Part shown: positions 1 to 7,689 of the stretch, in pieces
Layout: every line of letters starts with the position of its first letter
Numbering within the stretch: the stretch's first letter is position 1
Origin: Alistipes sp.
GTDB lineage: Bacteria > Bacteroidota > Bacteroidia > Bacteroidales > Rikenellaceae
Direction: 5' to 3'
DNA length: 64,000 nucleotides
NCBI GenBank assembly: GCA_017517705.1
Contig: JAFWYM010000044.1
Span: 108,496 to 172,495 of the forward strand
Program-made: the position numbers and the translations under genes
Notes under the pieces: generated by a model
The model's database searches: none
What the model was told of the DNA's origin: nothing
The model's input: only the letters and a program-made list of their open reading frames with translations

Positions 1-2
1 AG

Positions 3-290
3 AATGGTCACATAGGCGCTTGGGTATACCTCGATATGGACACTGAGGTTAAGTGGTTCAAAATGAGCCATATCGTAAATGACGACACCATCTACAATCT
101 CAGCGACGAGGAGCTTCTCGTATACCTTGAGGAGGATCACGAGACAACCTTCAAGAACGAGATTACCAACCAGACATACTTCACCATCAACGACAGCAAC
201 CTCAAGGAGGGTGACACCGTTTACTACGCCGGTGCTGCATACGATGCTGATGGCAACGCACGTGTTTATCGCATAACCTGCACACTCTAA
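3..290 (+). CDS. C-terminal end of a surface lipoprotein (5' truncated by window)
   Basis: The reading frame is open from the first bases of the window, so the gene starts upstream; an internal ATG at 36 is not needed as a start. The visible tail of about 95 residues is acidic and rich in beta-strand-forming residues, ending in a Tyr-Arg-Ile-Thr-Cys-Thr-Leu stretch. It resembles the C-terminal modules of the large lipoproteins that follow. It ends 6 bases before the next gene, so it is probably the first visible member of the same operon. No function can be assigned from this fragment. Confidence 0.7.
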   Translation, partial: NGHIGAWVYLDMDTEVKWFKMSHIVNDDTIYNLSDEELLVYLEEDHETTFKNEITNQTYFTINDSNLKEGDTVYYAGAAYDADGNARVYRITCTL

Positions 291-296
291 AGCACT

Positions 297-1010
297 ATGA
301 AGAGATTATCATTTTTGATGCTCTTGGTTGCTACGCTAACACTTCCGTTCGCATGCTCTGAGCCGGATAACACCGGCTCAGGCAACGGACAGGAGCAGGA
401 GGGCAACGGCAACGAAGACGGCGGCAACGAAGACGGCGGCAACGAAGACGGCGGCAACGAGGACGGTGGCAACGAAGAAGGCGGCAACGAGGTTGTTACG
501 TATAAGCCTGGCGAATACTACAAGAAGGGTCTTGCCGAGGGTATCGTAGCCACGGTAGACGAAAGTGGCGAGCACGGCCTTCTCATATCTATCGACGAGA
601 CCGTAGCACAATGGTCTACGGAGCACAAGATGCTCACAGTCATGGGTGGCGAGTTCTCGATGGAGGATGGCGCATGGAATTGCAAGTATATCCGCGAGCA
701 GGAGAACTGGGAGGAGCTATACCCCGCATTTGCGTGGTGTCATGCAAAGAATGCCCCGGGCCTCTCATCGTGGTATCTACCCGCTATTTTTGAGCTCGAG
801 TACATATCCTACAACTTTGAGGCTATAAATACTACCCTCAAGGAGATGGGCGAGACACCCCTTGCCAACGGCGTTAACGACAGCTACTGGTCGTCGACAG
901 AGCTTGGCGTGCAGGGCGCCTATGCCTTCAGTTTCTACGAAGGCGAGATTGCATCTTACGACAACAATAAACTCGATCGACACCCAGTTCGAGCCGTAAG
1001 AAAATTCTAA
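297..1010 (+). CDS. Lipoprotein with NEDGG repeat linker and DUF1566-like C-terminal domain
   Basis: A 237-residue protein with an N-terminal hydrophobic signal ending at Cys20, taken as the lipidation site although the box (Pro-Phe-Ala-Cys) is not classical. Residues 39-63 are five copies of Asn-Glu-Asp/Glu-Gly-Gly, an acidic flexible linker encoded by a 15-bp DNA tandem repeat. The rest (about 70-237), with a Trp-Tyr-Leu-Pro motif and a Ser-Tyr-Trp-Ser-Ser-Thr-Glu motif, resembles the DUF1566/Lcl-type domain common in Bacteroidetes surface lipoproteins. It starts 6 bases after the preceding frame and 16 before the next gene, so an operon is likely. Its role is unknown; cell-surface display is inferred. 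Confidence 0.8.
   Translation: MKRLSFLMLLVATLTLPFACSEPDNTGSGNGQEQEGNGNEDGGNEDGGNEDGGNEDGGNEEGGNEVVTYKPGEYYKKGLAEGIVATVDESGEHGLLISIDETVAQWSTEHKMLTVMGGEFSMEDGAWNCKYIREQENWEELYPAFAWCHAKNAPGLSSWYLPAIFELEYISYNFEAINTTLKEMGETPLANGVNDSYWSSTELGVQGAYAFSFYEGEIASYDNNKLDRHPVRAVRKF
411..485 (+). repeat. In-frame 15-bp tandem repeat
   Basis: Five consecutive copies of a 15-bp unit (AACGAAGACGGCGGC; the fourth and fifth copies are slightly diverged) lie inside the lipoprotein gene and encode Asn-Glu-Asp-Gly-Gly. Because the unit is a multiple of three, copy-number change would lengthen or shorten the linker without breaking the frame. Confidence 0.9.
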
Positions 1011-1026
1011 TTAACACAATTCGACA

Positions 1027-2946
1027 ATGAAGCGTATATTACATTATACCAAGATGTTGGCTGTAGCACTCCTCTTCACTGCCTGTGGAGAGGATGCTCC
1101 GGTTGACGACAAACCTGCGGTTGATGACCCCACAACCACAGATCCCGCAAAGCTCGAGATCAACGAGAGTTTTGTACAAGTAGCGGTCAAGGGTGGCGAG
1201 TTTGAGATTACATACACCCTCACCAACCCCAACGATAGTGATACGCTCGAGGCTAAGAGCGATGTCAACTGGATTCACGACTTCGACTACTCGATTGATG
1301 GCACCGTGCTCTTCACCGTGGATGCCAATGGTACCACCGACTCACGCATAGCCACACTCACACTCGAGTATGGCAAGGCTAAGGACAAGGTTACCATCAC
1401 ACAGAGCGGTGTAGGCGAGGAGTCTGTGGAGTACGAGTTCGACATTCAGTACGAGATAGATGGCCCCTACGTTACGATGAACGTCTCGGCAAAGCCCGAG
1501 AATACGCGCTACTTCGCGTGGTATATGTCGAAAAAGGGCGTAGAGGAGGGTCTCGCACAGTCGCCCGGCGTTGACATCACGATGTACCTCAACAAGGTTG
1601 CCGAGGTGGATCTGTCAAATGCTATCTACTACGGTGCCTATGCCGGCATGGATGCGGAGACTGCTGTGGCAGAGCTTACATTCGTAGGCCCCTCGTCGCA
1701 GGAGTTCGAGCTCAATGGCGATACCGAGTTCTACGGCTTCACGTGTGCCGTGAGCAAAGTGGGTCAGCGCCTCTCGGATGTTGTGATCAAGGAGTTCAAG
1801 ACGGGTAAGGTTGAGCCCTCGACTAACGAACTCACAATCAACGTTACAGAGATAAACACCGACCGCGTAAACTACAGCGTGACAACGACAAACCAGGATC
1901 AGTATGTTGCGATGGTACTCCCCGCAGCCGATGCTGAGGATATGACAGACGAGGAGCTTGTAGCATGGTTCAACGAGCTTCCCGAGATTATCCCCTACCT
2001 ACACTTTGGAGACTTCACGACAACGGCACTCAACCTCTCGGAGAATGCCGACTACTACGTATTGGCCTTCGGCTATGAGTATGGTATGCTCACCACCGAG
2101 GTGAAGCGCGAGAAGATACACACTCTTACGATAGACTCAAGCATAAAGGCTAACTTCTCGGTTACGGTAGATAAGGTCACCCACTTCCGCATCAAGGCTA
2201 CGGTAGATGCCGGCAATCCGACATGCCTCTATTACTGCGACGTATGCTATGCCGACGAGAAAGCCGAAGACCTTATTAAGGCGGTGCACGAGGCTGCACA
2301 GTGGTTCGTTGATGCAGGCAACTTCCCAGACCTTGCCGCAACGATGAGGTTTATGGGCTATAAGGGTGCTAATAAGTTCGACTTCCATACCCTCGTTCCC
2401 GAGACCGACTATCGCGTATATGCTGTAGGTATCGACGAGAAGACGGGCGAGTTCAACACTGAGGTATTCTTTACCGACATTATCACAACCCCCGCAGAGC
2501 AGGTTTCTGAGGCACATATCGAGATCTCAGTCGACACTTACTTCGACGGCTACGACCTCATTGAGGCATATCCCGAGGAGTTTGGCGATGCCGATGGTTG
2601 GGCCGTACTCCCATTGGAGGTAACAACGCACGGTGATGTTGTTGACTACTGGTACGACGTATATACAGGCGATCTTACTGATACTACCGAAATACCGGAT
2701 ACGGGCTTGATCATCGACCTCCAGGGAAATGGCAAGCACAACACTCCGATCACAATGTCGTACTGCTACTTCTACGAAGACCTTACACTTGTATACTTCT
2801 CGAAGGACTCGAACGATAACAATAGCCCCGTAACACGTGTGAAGTTTAAGATGACACCCGAGGGCTGTGCCTCTGTCGAGGATTTCGAGGCTAAGTATGG
2901 TGCAAGCCTTAAGTCATTAGTATACAGAAGTTCACGCGAACTATAA
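1027..2946 (+). CDS. BACON-domain surface lipoprotein
   Basis: A 639-residue protein with a lipobox Leu-Phe-Thr-Ala-Cys (Cys20). Residues about 44-128 fit a BACON/Ig-like domain, with the typical Gly-Gly-Glu-Phe strand, a Val-Asn-Trp-Ile core and a closing Thr-Ile-Thr-Gln-Ser-Gly. Several Fn3-like beta modules of about 100 residues follow, with repeated 'Tyr-Tyr-Val-Leu-Ala-Phe-Gly' and 'Tyr-Arg-Val-Tyr-Ala-Val-Gly' signatures. BACON domains are known from carbohydrate-active and mucin-associated lipoproteins, but no catalytic domain is visible here, so binding or an adhesin-like role is an inference. It lies 14 bases before the subtilase gene in the same operon. Paralogues with the same plan are at 29939-32140 and 32707-34686. 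Confidence 0.8.
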   Translation: MKRILHYTKMLAVALLFTACGEDAPVDDKPAVDDPTTTDPAKLEINESFVQVAVKGGEFEITYTLTNPNDSDTLEAKSDVNWIHDFDYSIDGTVLFTVDANGTTDSRIATLTLEYGKAKDKVTITQSGVGEESVEYEFDIQYEIDGPYVTMNVSAKPENTRYFAWYMSKKGVEEGLAQSPGVDITMYLNKVAEVDLSNAIYYGAYAGMDAETAVAELTFVGPSSQEFELNGDTEFYGFTCAVSKVGQRLSDVVIKEFKTGKVEPSTNELTINVTEINTDRVNYSVTTTNQDQYVAMVLPAADAEDMTDEELVAWFNELPEIIPYLHFGDFTTTALNLSENADYYVLAFGYEYGMLTTEVKREKIHTLTIDSSIKANFSVTVDKVTHFRIKATVDAGNPTCLYYCDVCYADEKAEDLIKAVHEAAQWFVDAGNFPDLAATMRFMGYKGANKFDFHTLVPETDYRVYAVGIDEKTGEFNTEVFFTDIITTPAEQVSEAHIEISVDTYFDGYDLIEAYPEEFGDADGWAVLPLEVTTHGDVVDYWYDVYTGDLTDTTEIPDTGLIIDLQGNGKHNTPITMSYCYFYEDLTLVYFSKDSNDNNSPVTRVKFKMTPEGCASVEDFEAKYGASLKSLVYRSSREL

Positions 2947-2960
2947 AAGATCTATCAGGG

Positions 2961-4964
2961 ATGAAGCTTAGAGTATTACTTTTAGGCGTATTGCTCGCTG
3001 TGGCTTCGACATCCTGTGTTAAAGAGAAGAGCTCTGAGGTGCAGCACGAGGCTGCACCCTCAGAGCTTCTTGCTCAGAAGCTCATGGGATGCGCCACAAT
3101 AGAGCATAAGAGGGGCAGCATGCTTCTCTACTTGGATGAGGCGACTACGACGAGAGCTCTCGGTGGCGATATGGACGATGTAGTAGCCACGCTCTTCAAC
3201 GGCGTGGAGATCATCGCCATGGAGCCCATACTAACACACAAGCCGAAGAACGAGAAGCTCGCACACGAGCTCGGACTACACCGCTGGTTCAGTGTCACGT
3301 TCTCGAGCGAGATGGATGTCGACGACGTGATGAAGCACGCCGTTGTACACCCCGAGGTGTGTGGCGTGCAGTATTGCGCAGGCGTAAAGCCCGCATCTAA
3401 CTGCATTGCGACACCCTACACCCCTAATGCGTCGATGACACGCAGCGAGGATGCCGCCTTCGACGACGTATACTACACCTCACAGTGGAACCTCGAGAAT
3501 AGGGGCGACAAGAGTATTGCCAAAACAGCACGCGAGGGTGCCGACGTTAGCGTTCGCGACGCTTGGCGCCTGACGGCAGGTACTCCCGACGTTATCGTGG
3601 CCGTGATTGACGCTCCCGTGATGTACACGCACCCCGACTTGAAGGATGCTATGTGGACAAACAATGCCGAGCTCAATGGCACGGAGGGTGTCGACGACGA
3701 CAGAAATGGCTATGTCGACGACATCTACGGCTACAACTTCTACCACGAGGGTTGGTCTAATGGCATGATCAACTGGGAGGTCGAGGGCGAAAGTGGTCAT
3801 GGTACACACGTAGCAGGTATCGTCGGTGCGGTGAATAACAACGGCATAGGCGTGAGCTCGGTAGCCGGAGGCTCGGGCAAGGGCGATGGCGTACGCATCA
3901 TGTCGTGCCAGATATTCGAGGGTGGACTCTCTACCGACAATGCCGGCATATCGAGAGCCTTTATCTATGCCGCCGATAACGGTGCTTGTATCGCACAGTG
4001 CTCGTATGGCTATGATGCCAAAACCTATGCCCACGACAACGCCTACATCAACGATGCTCCTGTGGAGTATCGCGCTATAAAGTACTTCACCGACCCCGAG
4101 AACTGCAACCACCCGTCGCTTGGCGCTAACCTCGCCATCTTCGCCGCGGGCAACGAGTATGCCTCGAACTCGGACTACCCCGGAGCACTCCCTTTATGCG
4201 TGTCGGTGACGTCGTTCGGCCCCGACTTCCTACCCGGATGGTACACCAACTATGGCCGTGGCTGTAACATCGCAGCACCCGGTGGCGACAACCTCAAGAA
4301 TGCAAAAGGCGAGATGGCCTATGCCGAGATTCTCTCAACGTGCATCCCCGATGTTGTTGGCGAGTATGCCTATATGTCGGGAACATCGATGGCATGCCCC
4401 CACGTATCGGGTGTCGCAGCCCTCGGCATATCATACGCCGGCATGCTCGGCAAGAAGTACACGGGCAACGAATTCCGCGATATGCTCCTCACGTCGGTTA
4501 CCGACATCAACAGCTACCTCAATGGTAGCAAGGAGTATGGCTACAACAACATCCCCACGCTCGACCTCAGCAAATACTATAAGCGTATGGGTACGGGTGC
4601 CGTGGATGCTTGGCGCCTACTGATGCAGATTGAGGGTACCCCCTCGGTGATGGTCACTACGGGCGTGCAGACAGTCGTAGACCTACGTGAATACTTCGGA
4701 GCCTCGGCTGCCGACCTCACATACCTCGACATCACCGTAAGCGACGAGGCTAAGGAGATTCTTGGCATCAACTCGACGCCTAAGATGAAGGATGGAATGC
4801 TCGCCATAAAGTGTAACAAGCGTGGTGCTGCCAAGATCACCGTATCGGCCATTGCCGGAGGTGGACAACTCGGTGGCGGCAATAACATGGGTGGCACGGA
4901 GATATGTCGCGAGGTATCGATCATCTCGCGAGGCGTAAGTTCAACTAATGGAGGATGGTTCTAA
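2961..4964 (+). CDS. Subtilisin-like (S8) lipoprotein peptidase
   Basis: A 667-residue protein with a lipoprotein signal (Cys19), an N-terminal propeptide-like region to about residue 150, and an S8 catalytic domain at about 195-550. The triad is readable as Asp217 (Val-Ile-Asp-Ala-Pro-Val), His280 (Gly-His-Gly-Thr-His-Val-Ala-Gly) and Ser476 (Ser-Gly-Thr-Ser-Met-Ala-Cys-Pro-His), with an oxyanion-hole Phe-Ala-Ala-Gly-Asn-Glu between. The Asp block is unusual: the usual Asp-Thr/Ser-Gly is Asp-Ala-Pro. A roughly 100-residue C-terminal domain carries a glycine-rich stretch. It is likely a surface or periplasm-facing protease. Its stop codon overlaps the next gene's start, so translation is coupled; substrates may include the neighbouring lipoproteins (inference). 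Confidence 0.88.
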   Translation: MKLRVLLLGVLLAVASTSCVKEKSSEVQHEAAPSELLAQKLMGCATIEHKRGSMLLYLDEATTTRALGGDMDDVVATLFNGVEIIAMEPILTHKPKNEKLAHELGLHRWFSVTFSSEMDVDDVMKHAVVHPEVCGVQYCAGVKPASNCIATPYTPNASMTRSEDAAFDDVYYTSQWNLENRGDKSIAKTAREGADVSVRDAWRLTAGTPDVIVAVIDAPVMYTHPDLKDAMWTNNAELNGTEGVDDDRNGYVDDIYGYNFYHEGWSNGMINWEVEGESGHGTHVAGIVGAVNNNGIGVSSVAGGSGKGDGVRIMSCQIFEGGLSTDNAGISRAFIYAADNGACIAQCSYGYDAKTYAHDNAYINDAPVEYRAIKYFTDPENCNHPSLGANLAIFAAGNEYASNSDYPGALPLCVSVTSFGPDFLPGWYTNYGRGCNIAAPGGDNLKNAKGEMAYAEILSTCIPDVVGEYAYMSGTSMACPHVSGVAALGISYAGMLGKKYTGNEFRDMLLTSVTDINSYLNGSKEYGYNNIPTLDLSKYYKRMGTGAVDAWRLLMQIEGTPSVMVTTGVQTVVDLREYFGASAADLTYLDITVSDEAKEILGINSTPKMKDGMLAIKCNKRGAAKITVSAIAGGGQLGGGNNMGGTEICREVSIISRGVSSTNGGWF

Positions 4965-5425
4965 TGAGACGACTTATATATGCAATGGTTGCACTCGCCA
5001 TCGTAGGCCTTGCCGCGGGGTGCAACAAGAATAAGGAGGATGAAGGCCCTAAGGGTGATAACCGTGATATGCGCCTTGTAGGCTCGTGGCACTGCACAGC
5101 CGAGGAGTTTAGCACCGAGGTATACGTAGCGTTCACCGAGGATGGCGCTTTCGACCTCTACCAGCGCTTAGGTGAGGGTCGCTACCGCTTCTATGATGGC
5201 ACATGGCAGTACGACGGCACAACACTAACAGGCACATATAGCGATGCTACGGCATGGGGTGATAGCTACACCGTAGCATACCTCGATGACAACACGATGA
5301 CGCTAACGACCACATTGACAGAGGAGACAATGACCTACACTCGCGAGGAGATACCCGCAGAGGTCATACAGGAGAGCATAACACTACGCTCGGAGACGGA
5401 TAGCTGCGATGTGAGATTCTTGTAG
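4964..5425 (+). CDS. Small lipocalin-like lipoprotein
   Basis: A 153-residue protein with a classical lipobox Leu-Ala-Ala-Gly-Cys (Cys20). The ATG at 4964 overlaps the stop of the protease gene (TAATG). It is preferred over the ATG at 4955 because it puts the signal peptide at the very N-terminus. After a charged linker, alternating Gly-Ser-Trp-His, Gly-Thr-Trp-Gln-Tyr and Thr-Leu-Thr-Gly-Thr-Tyr segments fit the beta-barrel of the lipocalin-like/DUF4923-type small lipoproteins of Bacteroidetes. It is the last gene of the operon, followed by a composite repeat and hairpin. Its ligand and role are unknown. Confidence 0.75.
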   Translation: MRRLIYAMVALAIVGLAAGCNKNKEDEGPKGDNRDMRLVGSWHCTAEEFSTEVYVAFTEDGAFDLYQRLGEGRYRFYDGTWQYDGTTLTGTYSDATAWGDSYTVAYLDDNTMTLTTTLTEETMTYTREEIPAEVIQESITLRSETDSCDVRFL

Positions 5426-5442
5426 CACGACATCTACTACGA

Positions 5443-5562
5443 GAGAGTGAATAAAAAGTGTATTTCTGCGTTACGCTCGCCCTCAAAATGCTCATTTACG
5501 CCAAGTAAACTCCGCTTTTTCGGGCTTCGCAGGCCTAAAACTACATCTTTTTATTCACTCTC
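5443..5562 (+). repeat. 120-bp repeat with 16-bp terminal inverted repeats (copy 1)
   Basis: The unit begins GAGAGTGAATAAAAAG and ends with the exact reverse complement CTTTTTATTCACTCTC. A second copy in the opposite orientation is at 23425-23544 and a truncated one at 19107-19190. No coding capacity. The layout, non-coding with perfect terminal inverted repeats and a fixed length of 120, resembles a MITE. It lies between two convergent genes, next to the hairpin at 5570-5603. Confidence 0.8.
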
Positions 5563-5569
5563 TAGTATC

Positions 5570-5603
5570 AGGGGCTGACTAAGTTACTTTTTAGTCAGCC
5601 CCT
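5570..5603. terminator. Bidirectional hairpin (AGGGGCTGACTAA stem)
   Basis: A perfect 13-bp stem, AGGGGCTGACTAA with TTAGTCAGCCCCT, around an 8-base T-rich loop, between convergent genes. The same hairpin recurs at 23383-23414, with GGGATGAC variants at 19063-19092 and 63837-63869, always at gene ends. Terminator function is inferred. Confidence 0.65.
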
Positions 5604-5623
5604 TATCTACCCGAGGCAATAGA

Positions 5624-6049
5624 TCATATTACAGCCCTCATAATAGCCACAAGCGTACCATTACGCAGTAGAAGCATATTCTCGGCATCCATCTCGTAGT
5701 GCGTGACACCCTCAAGCATATCGTAATAGTCGCTCTCAGCCTCGAAGTTAGGACATAAGCGACGTGTCGAGCCAAGGTTGTCGATATGCAGCGCACGCGA
5801 CTCCGTGGTGGTATATGTCGCAGTGAGCCTATTGCAGTCACCAGCCCCCGTCACCGTACCATCGGCATGGAAGAGAAGCGTAAAACTATCGCCCACAGGC
5901 TGAACGTCGCGACCCATAATCTGCACCAGCTGCCACTCGGTGCCCACAAGAGGCTTGGCAAGCTTGGCGTGCTGGCGACAGTGGCAACAGCCCATAGCAA
6001 GAAGAGCGATAAATATTGCTGTGGCGAAAAATAAAATCGTGCGTTTCAT
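5624..6049 (-). CDS. META-domain (HslJ-like) lipoprotein
   Basis: A 141-residue protein. The start is set at 6049, where Met-Lys-Arg begins the signal peptide; an upstream in-frame ATG at 6088 falls inside the promoter region. The lipobox ends Ala-Met-Gly-Cys (Cys21). The mature part reads as a META domain: 'Gly-Thr-Glu-Trp-Gln-Leu-Val' near the start, then Phe-His-Ala-Asp-Gly-Thr-Val-Thr-Gly and Gly-Asp-Cys-Asn-Arg, where family members usually have Gly-x-x-Asn-x-Asn. Relatives include the E. coli heat-inducible HslJ. Two conserved Cys (Asp-Cys-Asn and Arg-Leu-Cys-Pro) could form a disulfide. It diverges from ridA across a shared promoter. Confidence 0.82.
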   Translation of the reverse strand: MKRTILFFATAIFIALLAMGCCHCRQHAKLAKPLVGTEWQLVQIMGRDVQPVGDSFTLLFHADGTVTGAGDCNRLTATYTTTESRALHIDNLGSTRRLCPNFEAESDYYDMLEGVTHYEMDAENMLLLRNGTLVAIMRAVI

Positions 6050-6069
6050 ACTATTTCCTAAAATATCGT

Positions 6070-6093
6070 TATCTTTGTAGCGCAACAAAGATA
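6070..6093. promoter_or_regulatory. Divergent overlapping promoter (META lipoprotein / ridA)
   Basis: Two Bacteroidetes -7 boxes face each other: TATCTTTG at 6070-6077 on the plus strand and its mirror CAAAGATA at 6086-6093 on the minus strand, 8 bases apart. About 23 bases outside each lie matching GTTTC/GAAAC segments in the -33 positions. Expression of the two genes may therefore be linked. Confidence 0.7.
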
Positions 6094-6135
6094 ATACAAA
6101 ATAACGAAACGTATATACCTTAAACTAATACTAAA

Positions 6136-6510
6136 ATGAAAAAAGTTATCGCTTCGCCTTTGGCTCCCAAGGCCGTAGGCCCCTACTCACAGGCTATCGC
6201 TCATGACAACACCCTCTACATCTCAGGCCAGCTTCCTATCGATGGCGCTACAGGCCAAATGGCTGAGGGCGTAGAGGCACAGACACGCCAAGCACTCACA
6301 AACCTCGGCTACATCCTCGAGGAGGCAGGCTACACATTCAATGATGTGGCTAAGACCACCGTGCTGCTTGCCGACATCGCAGACTTCGGCGCTATGAACG
6401 CCATCTATGCAGAGTTCTTCACTGGCGATAAGCCCGCACGTATCTGCTACCAGGTGGCAGCACTGCCCATGGGCGCACGTGTTGAGATCGACGCTATTGC
6501 TATTAAGTAG
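6136..6510 (+). CDS. ridA: RidA family enamine/imine deaminase
   Basis: A 124-residue protein of the usual RidA (YjgF/YER057c/UK114) length. It hydrolyses reactive 2-aminoacrylate and related enamines released by PLP enzymes. Visible family signatures are Gly-Pro-Tyr-Ser-Gln-Ala, Tyr-Ile-Ser-Gly-Gln-Leu-Pro, and the C-terminal Pro-Ala-Arg-Ile-Cys-Tyr-Gln-Val-Ala-Ala-Leu-Pro with the substrate-binding Arg, followed by Val-Glu-Ile-Asp-Ala-Ile-Ala. It acts in the cytoplasm, presumably as a homotrimer. It stands alone, with its own promoter and a terminator downstream. Confidence 0.95.
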   Translation: MKKVIASPLAPKAVGPYSQAIAHDNTLYISGQLPIDGATGQMAEGVEAQTRQALTNLGYILEEAGYTFNDVAKTTVLLADIADFGAMNAIYAEFFTGDKPARICYQVAALPMGARVEIDAIAIK

Positions 6511-6534
6511 TTCGCAAACTACATAGCATTATCA

Positions 6535-6590
6535 GGGGGGTATATTTGCCCCCATCTTATAGGAGAGCATCCATGCTTTTGGGTGCTCTC
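6535..6590 (+). terminator. Terminator hairpins after ridA
   Basis: There are two stems: a G6/C5 hairpin around TATATTT at 6535-6553, and GAGAGCATCC at 6563-6572 pairing with GGGTGCTCTC at 6581-6590, followed by a T-rich stretch. The second stem sequence is repeated after the lipoprotein gene at 34686. Confidence 0.7.
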
Positions 6591-6654
6591 TTACCTTTTC
6601 TGTGGATGATGAGGTGCGTATTGTGCTCCTATGAAACACCCGCCTATGCACGAA

Positions 6655-6728
6655 GCATTATGGCGTACTGCCCATTGACGAGATAATTCGTTAGCGGAAG
6701 CAGATGCTGCCTTTTCACAACATAATTA
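6655..6728 (+). repeat. Dispersed intergenic repeat, family B
   Basis: A segment reading CCCATTGACGAGATAATTCG, then TTAGCGGAAGCAGATGCTGCC and TTTTCACAACA, recurs at 19250-19445 and in part at 34980-35035. It contains a short hairpin around GCAGATGC. No coding potential seen. Together with the terminator, the promoter and an 8-bp inverted repeat at 6736-6760 (GAAACGTA/TACGTTTC) it fills the gap before the capsule operon. Confidence 0.7.
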
Positions 6729-6812
6729 TTGTTGGGAAACGTATCATCACCTTACGTTTCGTTTTAAAAATTGTCATTCTGGTTCTATTCGCGGAAAAAA
6801 GATCTCTTTTGT

Positions 6813-6843
6813 TTTGACATATGCGAACTTTGCACTATCTTTG
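6813..6843 (+). promoter_or_regulatory. Promoter of the capsule operon
   Basis: TTTG (6813-6816) and TATCTTTG (6836-6843) are separated by 19 bases, an exact match to the Bacteroidetes housekeeping promoter. Transcription would start near 6850 and leave a leader of about 280 bases before upxY. An operator-like inverted repeat lies just downstream (6856-6876). Confidence 0.8.
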
Positions 6844-6855
6844 TAAAGTTGTGTA

Positions 6856-6876
6856 TTTTGACTTAAATAGTCAAAA
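6856..6876 (+). promoter_or_regulatory. Inverted repeat at the capsule transcription start
   Basis: TTTTGACT (6856-6863) and AGTCAAAA (6869-6876) are perfect 8-bp arms around TAAAT, placed within about 25 bases downstream of the expected transcription start. It could be an operator or an RNA hairpin in the leader. Farther into the leader is the 12-bp palindrome ATGTTGCAACAT (7000-7011), with an ATGTTGCAA half-copy at 6953. Confidence 0.5.
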
Positions 6877-7129
6877 GTGGTTGATTCGGAATGTCCCACC
6901 TGCGGGTACGTATGGTGCCGACTTCAACGCATGAGGTGTGTAATAGAAGGATATGTTGCAAATATTTGGCTGTGGCCAAACGCTTGGCTTATGGCAGTGA
7001 TGTTGCAACATGGTTGGACACTCTCGGCGTGAATCTATATTGCTGCGTGGGAGGCCTCGGCTAATACCTACGAGTGAGGAGAGATTGTGCATATAGACAA
7101 ACAGCGATAATTGAGTAAACATTTGCTGC

Positions 7130-7669
7130 GTGACAAAGGGAGAGGTGATACAACAGAGAGAGGAGATACGGTGGTACGCATTACGCGCCCTACACAACAA
7201 GGGCTCGGTGGTGTGTCGCATAGCCACGAGCGACGGCATAGAGTGGTACACACCACTTCGTGAGATCGAGGAGATCGTGGATGGCAGACCTACAACGCGC
7301 ACCACGCCGCTTATGCCCTCGTTGCTATTCCTCCGATGCACGACGACATACATTGAGCGCCTACGCAGGATTACGGGAGAGAATATCATCCCCTACTGCT
7401 ACGCCCACAGCATCGTGCCCGAGCCTATAGACGACAGCTCGATGGAGGTATTCCGCTTCGTCACACGCACGGCAGCACGCACACTCGAGCTCGTCGAGGA
7501 GCATGGCAAGAACGATAGGCGCGTACGCATCACCGGCGGGCTCTTTGCCGGTTGCGAGGGCTACCTACGTCGCATACACGGCACCAAGCGTTTCGTAGTA
7601 CGCATCGAGGGCGTTGCGGCAGTAGCAACAACATACATACCACGACAACACATAGAACTTTTAGAGTAG
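7130..7669 (+). CDS. UpxY-like NusG-family capsule transcription antiterminator
   Basis: A 179-residue protein beginning with GTG; no closer ATG gives a complete N-terminal domain. The NusG N-terminal fold is at residues about 12-105, with Arg-Trp-Tyr-Ala-Leu-Arg at the first strand and a Leu-Leu-Phe-Leu-Arg-Cys strand. A KOW-like domain is at about 125-175, with Val-Arg-Ile-Thr-Gly-Gly-Leu-Phe-Ala-Gly-Cys-Glu-Gly. In Bacteroides, UpxY proteins are the first gene of each capsule operon and let RNA polymerase read through the 5' leader of their own locus. The position here, behind a long leader and directly before sugar transferase, fits that role. No UpxZ partner is seen. Confidence 0.88.
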   Translation: MTKGEVIQQREEIRWYALRALHNKGSVVCRIATSDGIEWYTPLREIEEIVDGRPTTRTTPLMPSLLFLRCTTTYIERLRRITGENIIPYCYAHSIVPEPIDDSSMEVFRFVTRTAARTLELVEEHGKNDRRVRITGGLFAGCEGYLRRIHGTKRFVVRIEGVAAVATTYIPRQHIELLE

Positions 7670-7689
7670 GGATAATAACGACATAAAGT

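Noticed and set aside
3480-4112. A 210-codon minus-strand frame
   Set aside because: Antisense of the subtilase gene, whose triad is complete in the other strand.
6720-7060. Invertible capsule promoter as in Bacteroides fragilis
   Set aside because: I found no pair of long inverted repeats on both sides of the promoter; only short palindromes lie on one side.
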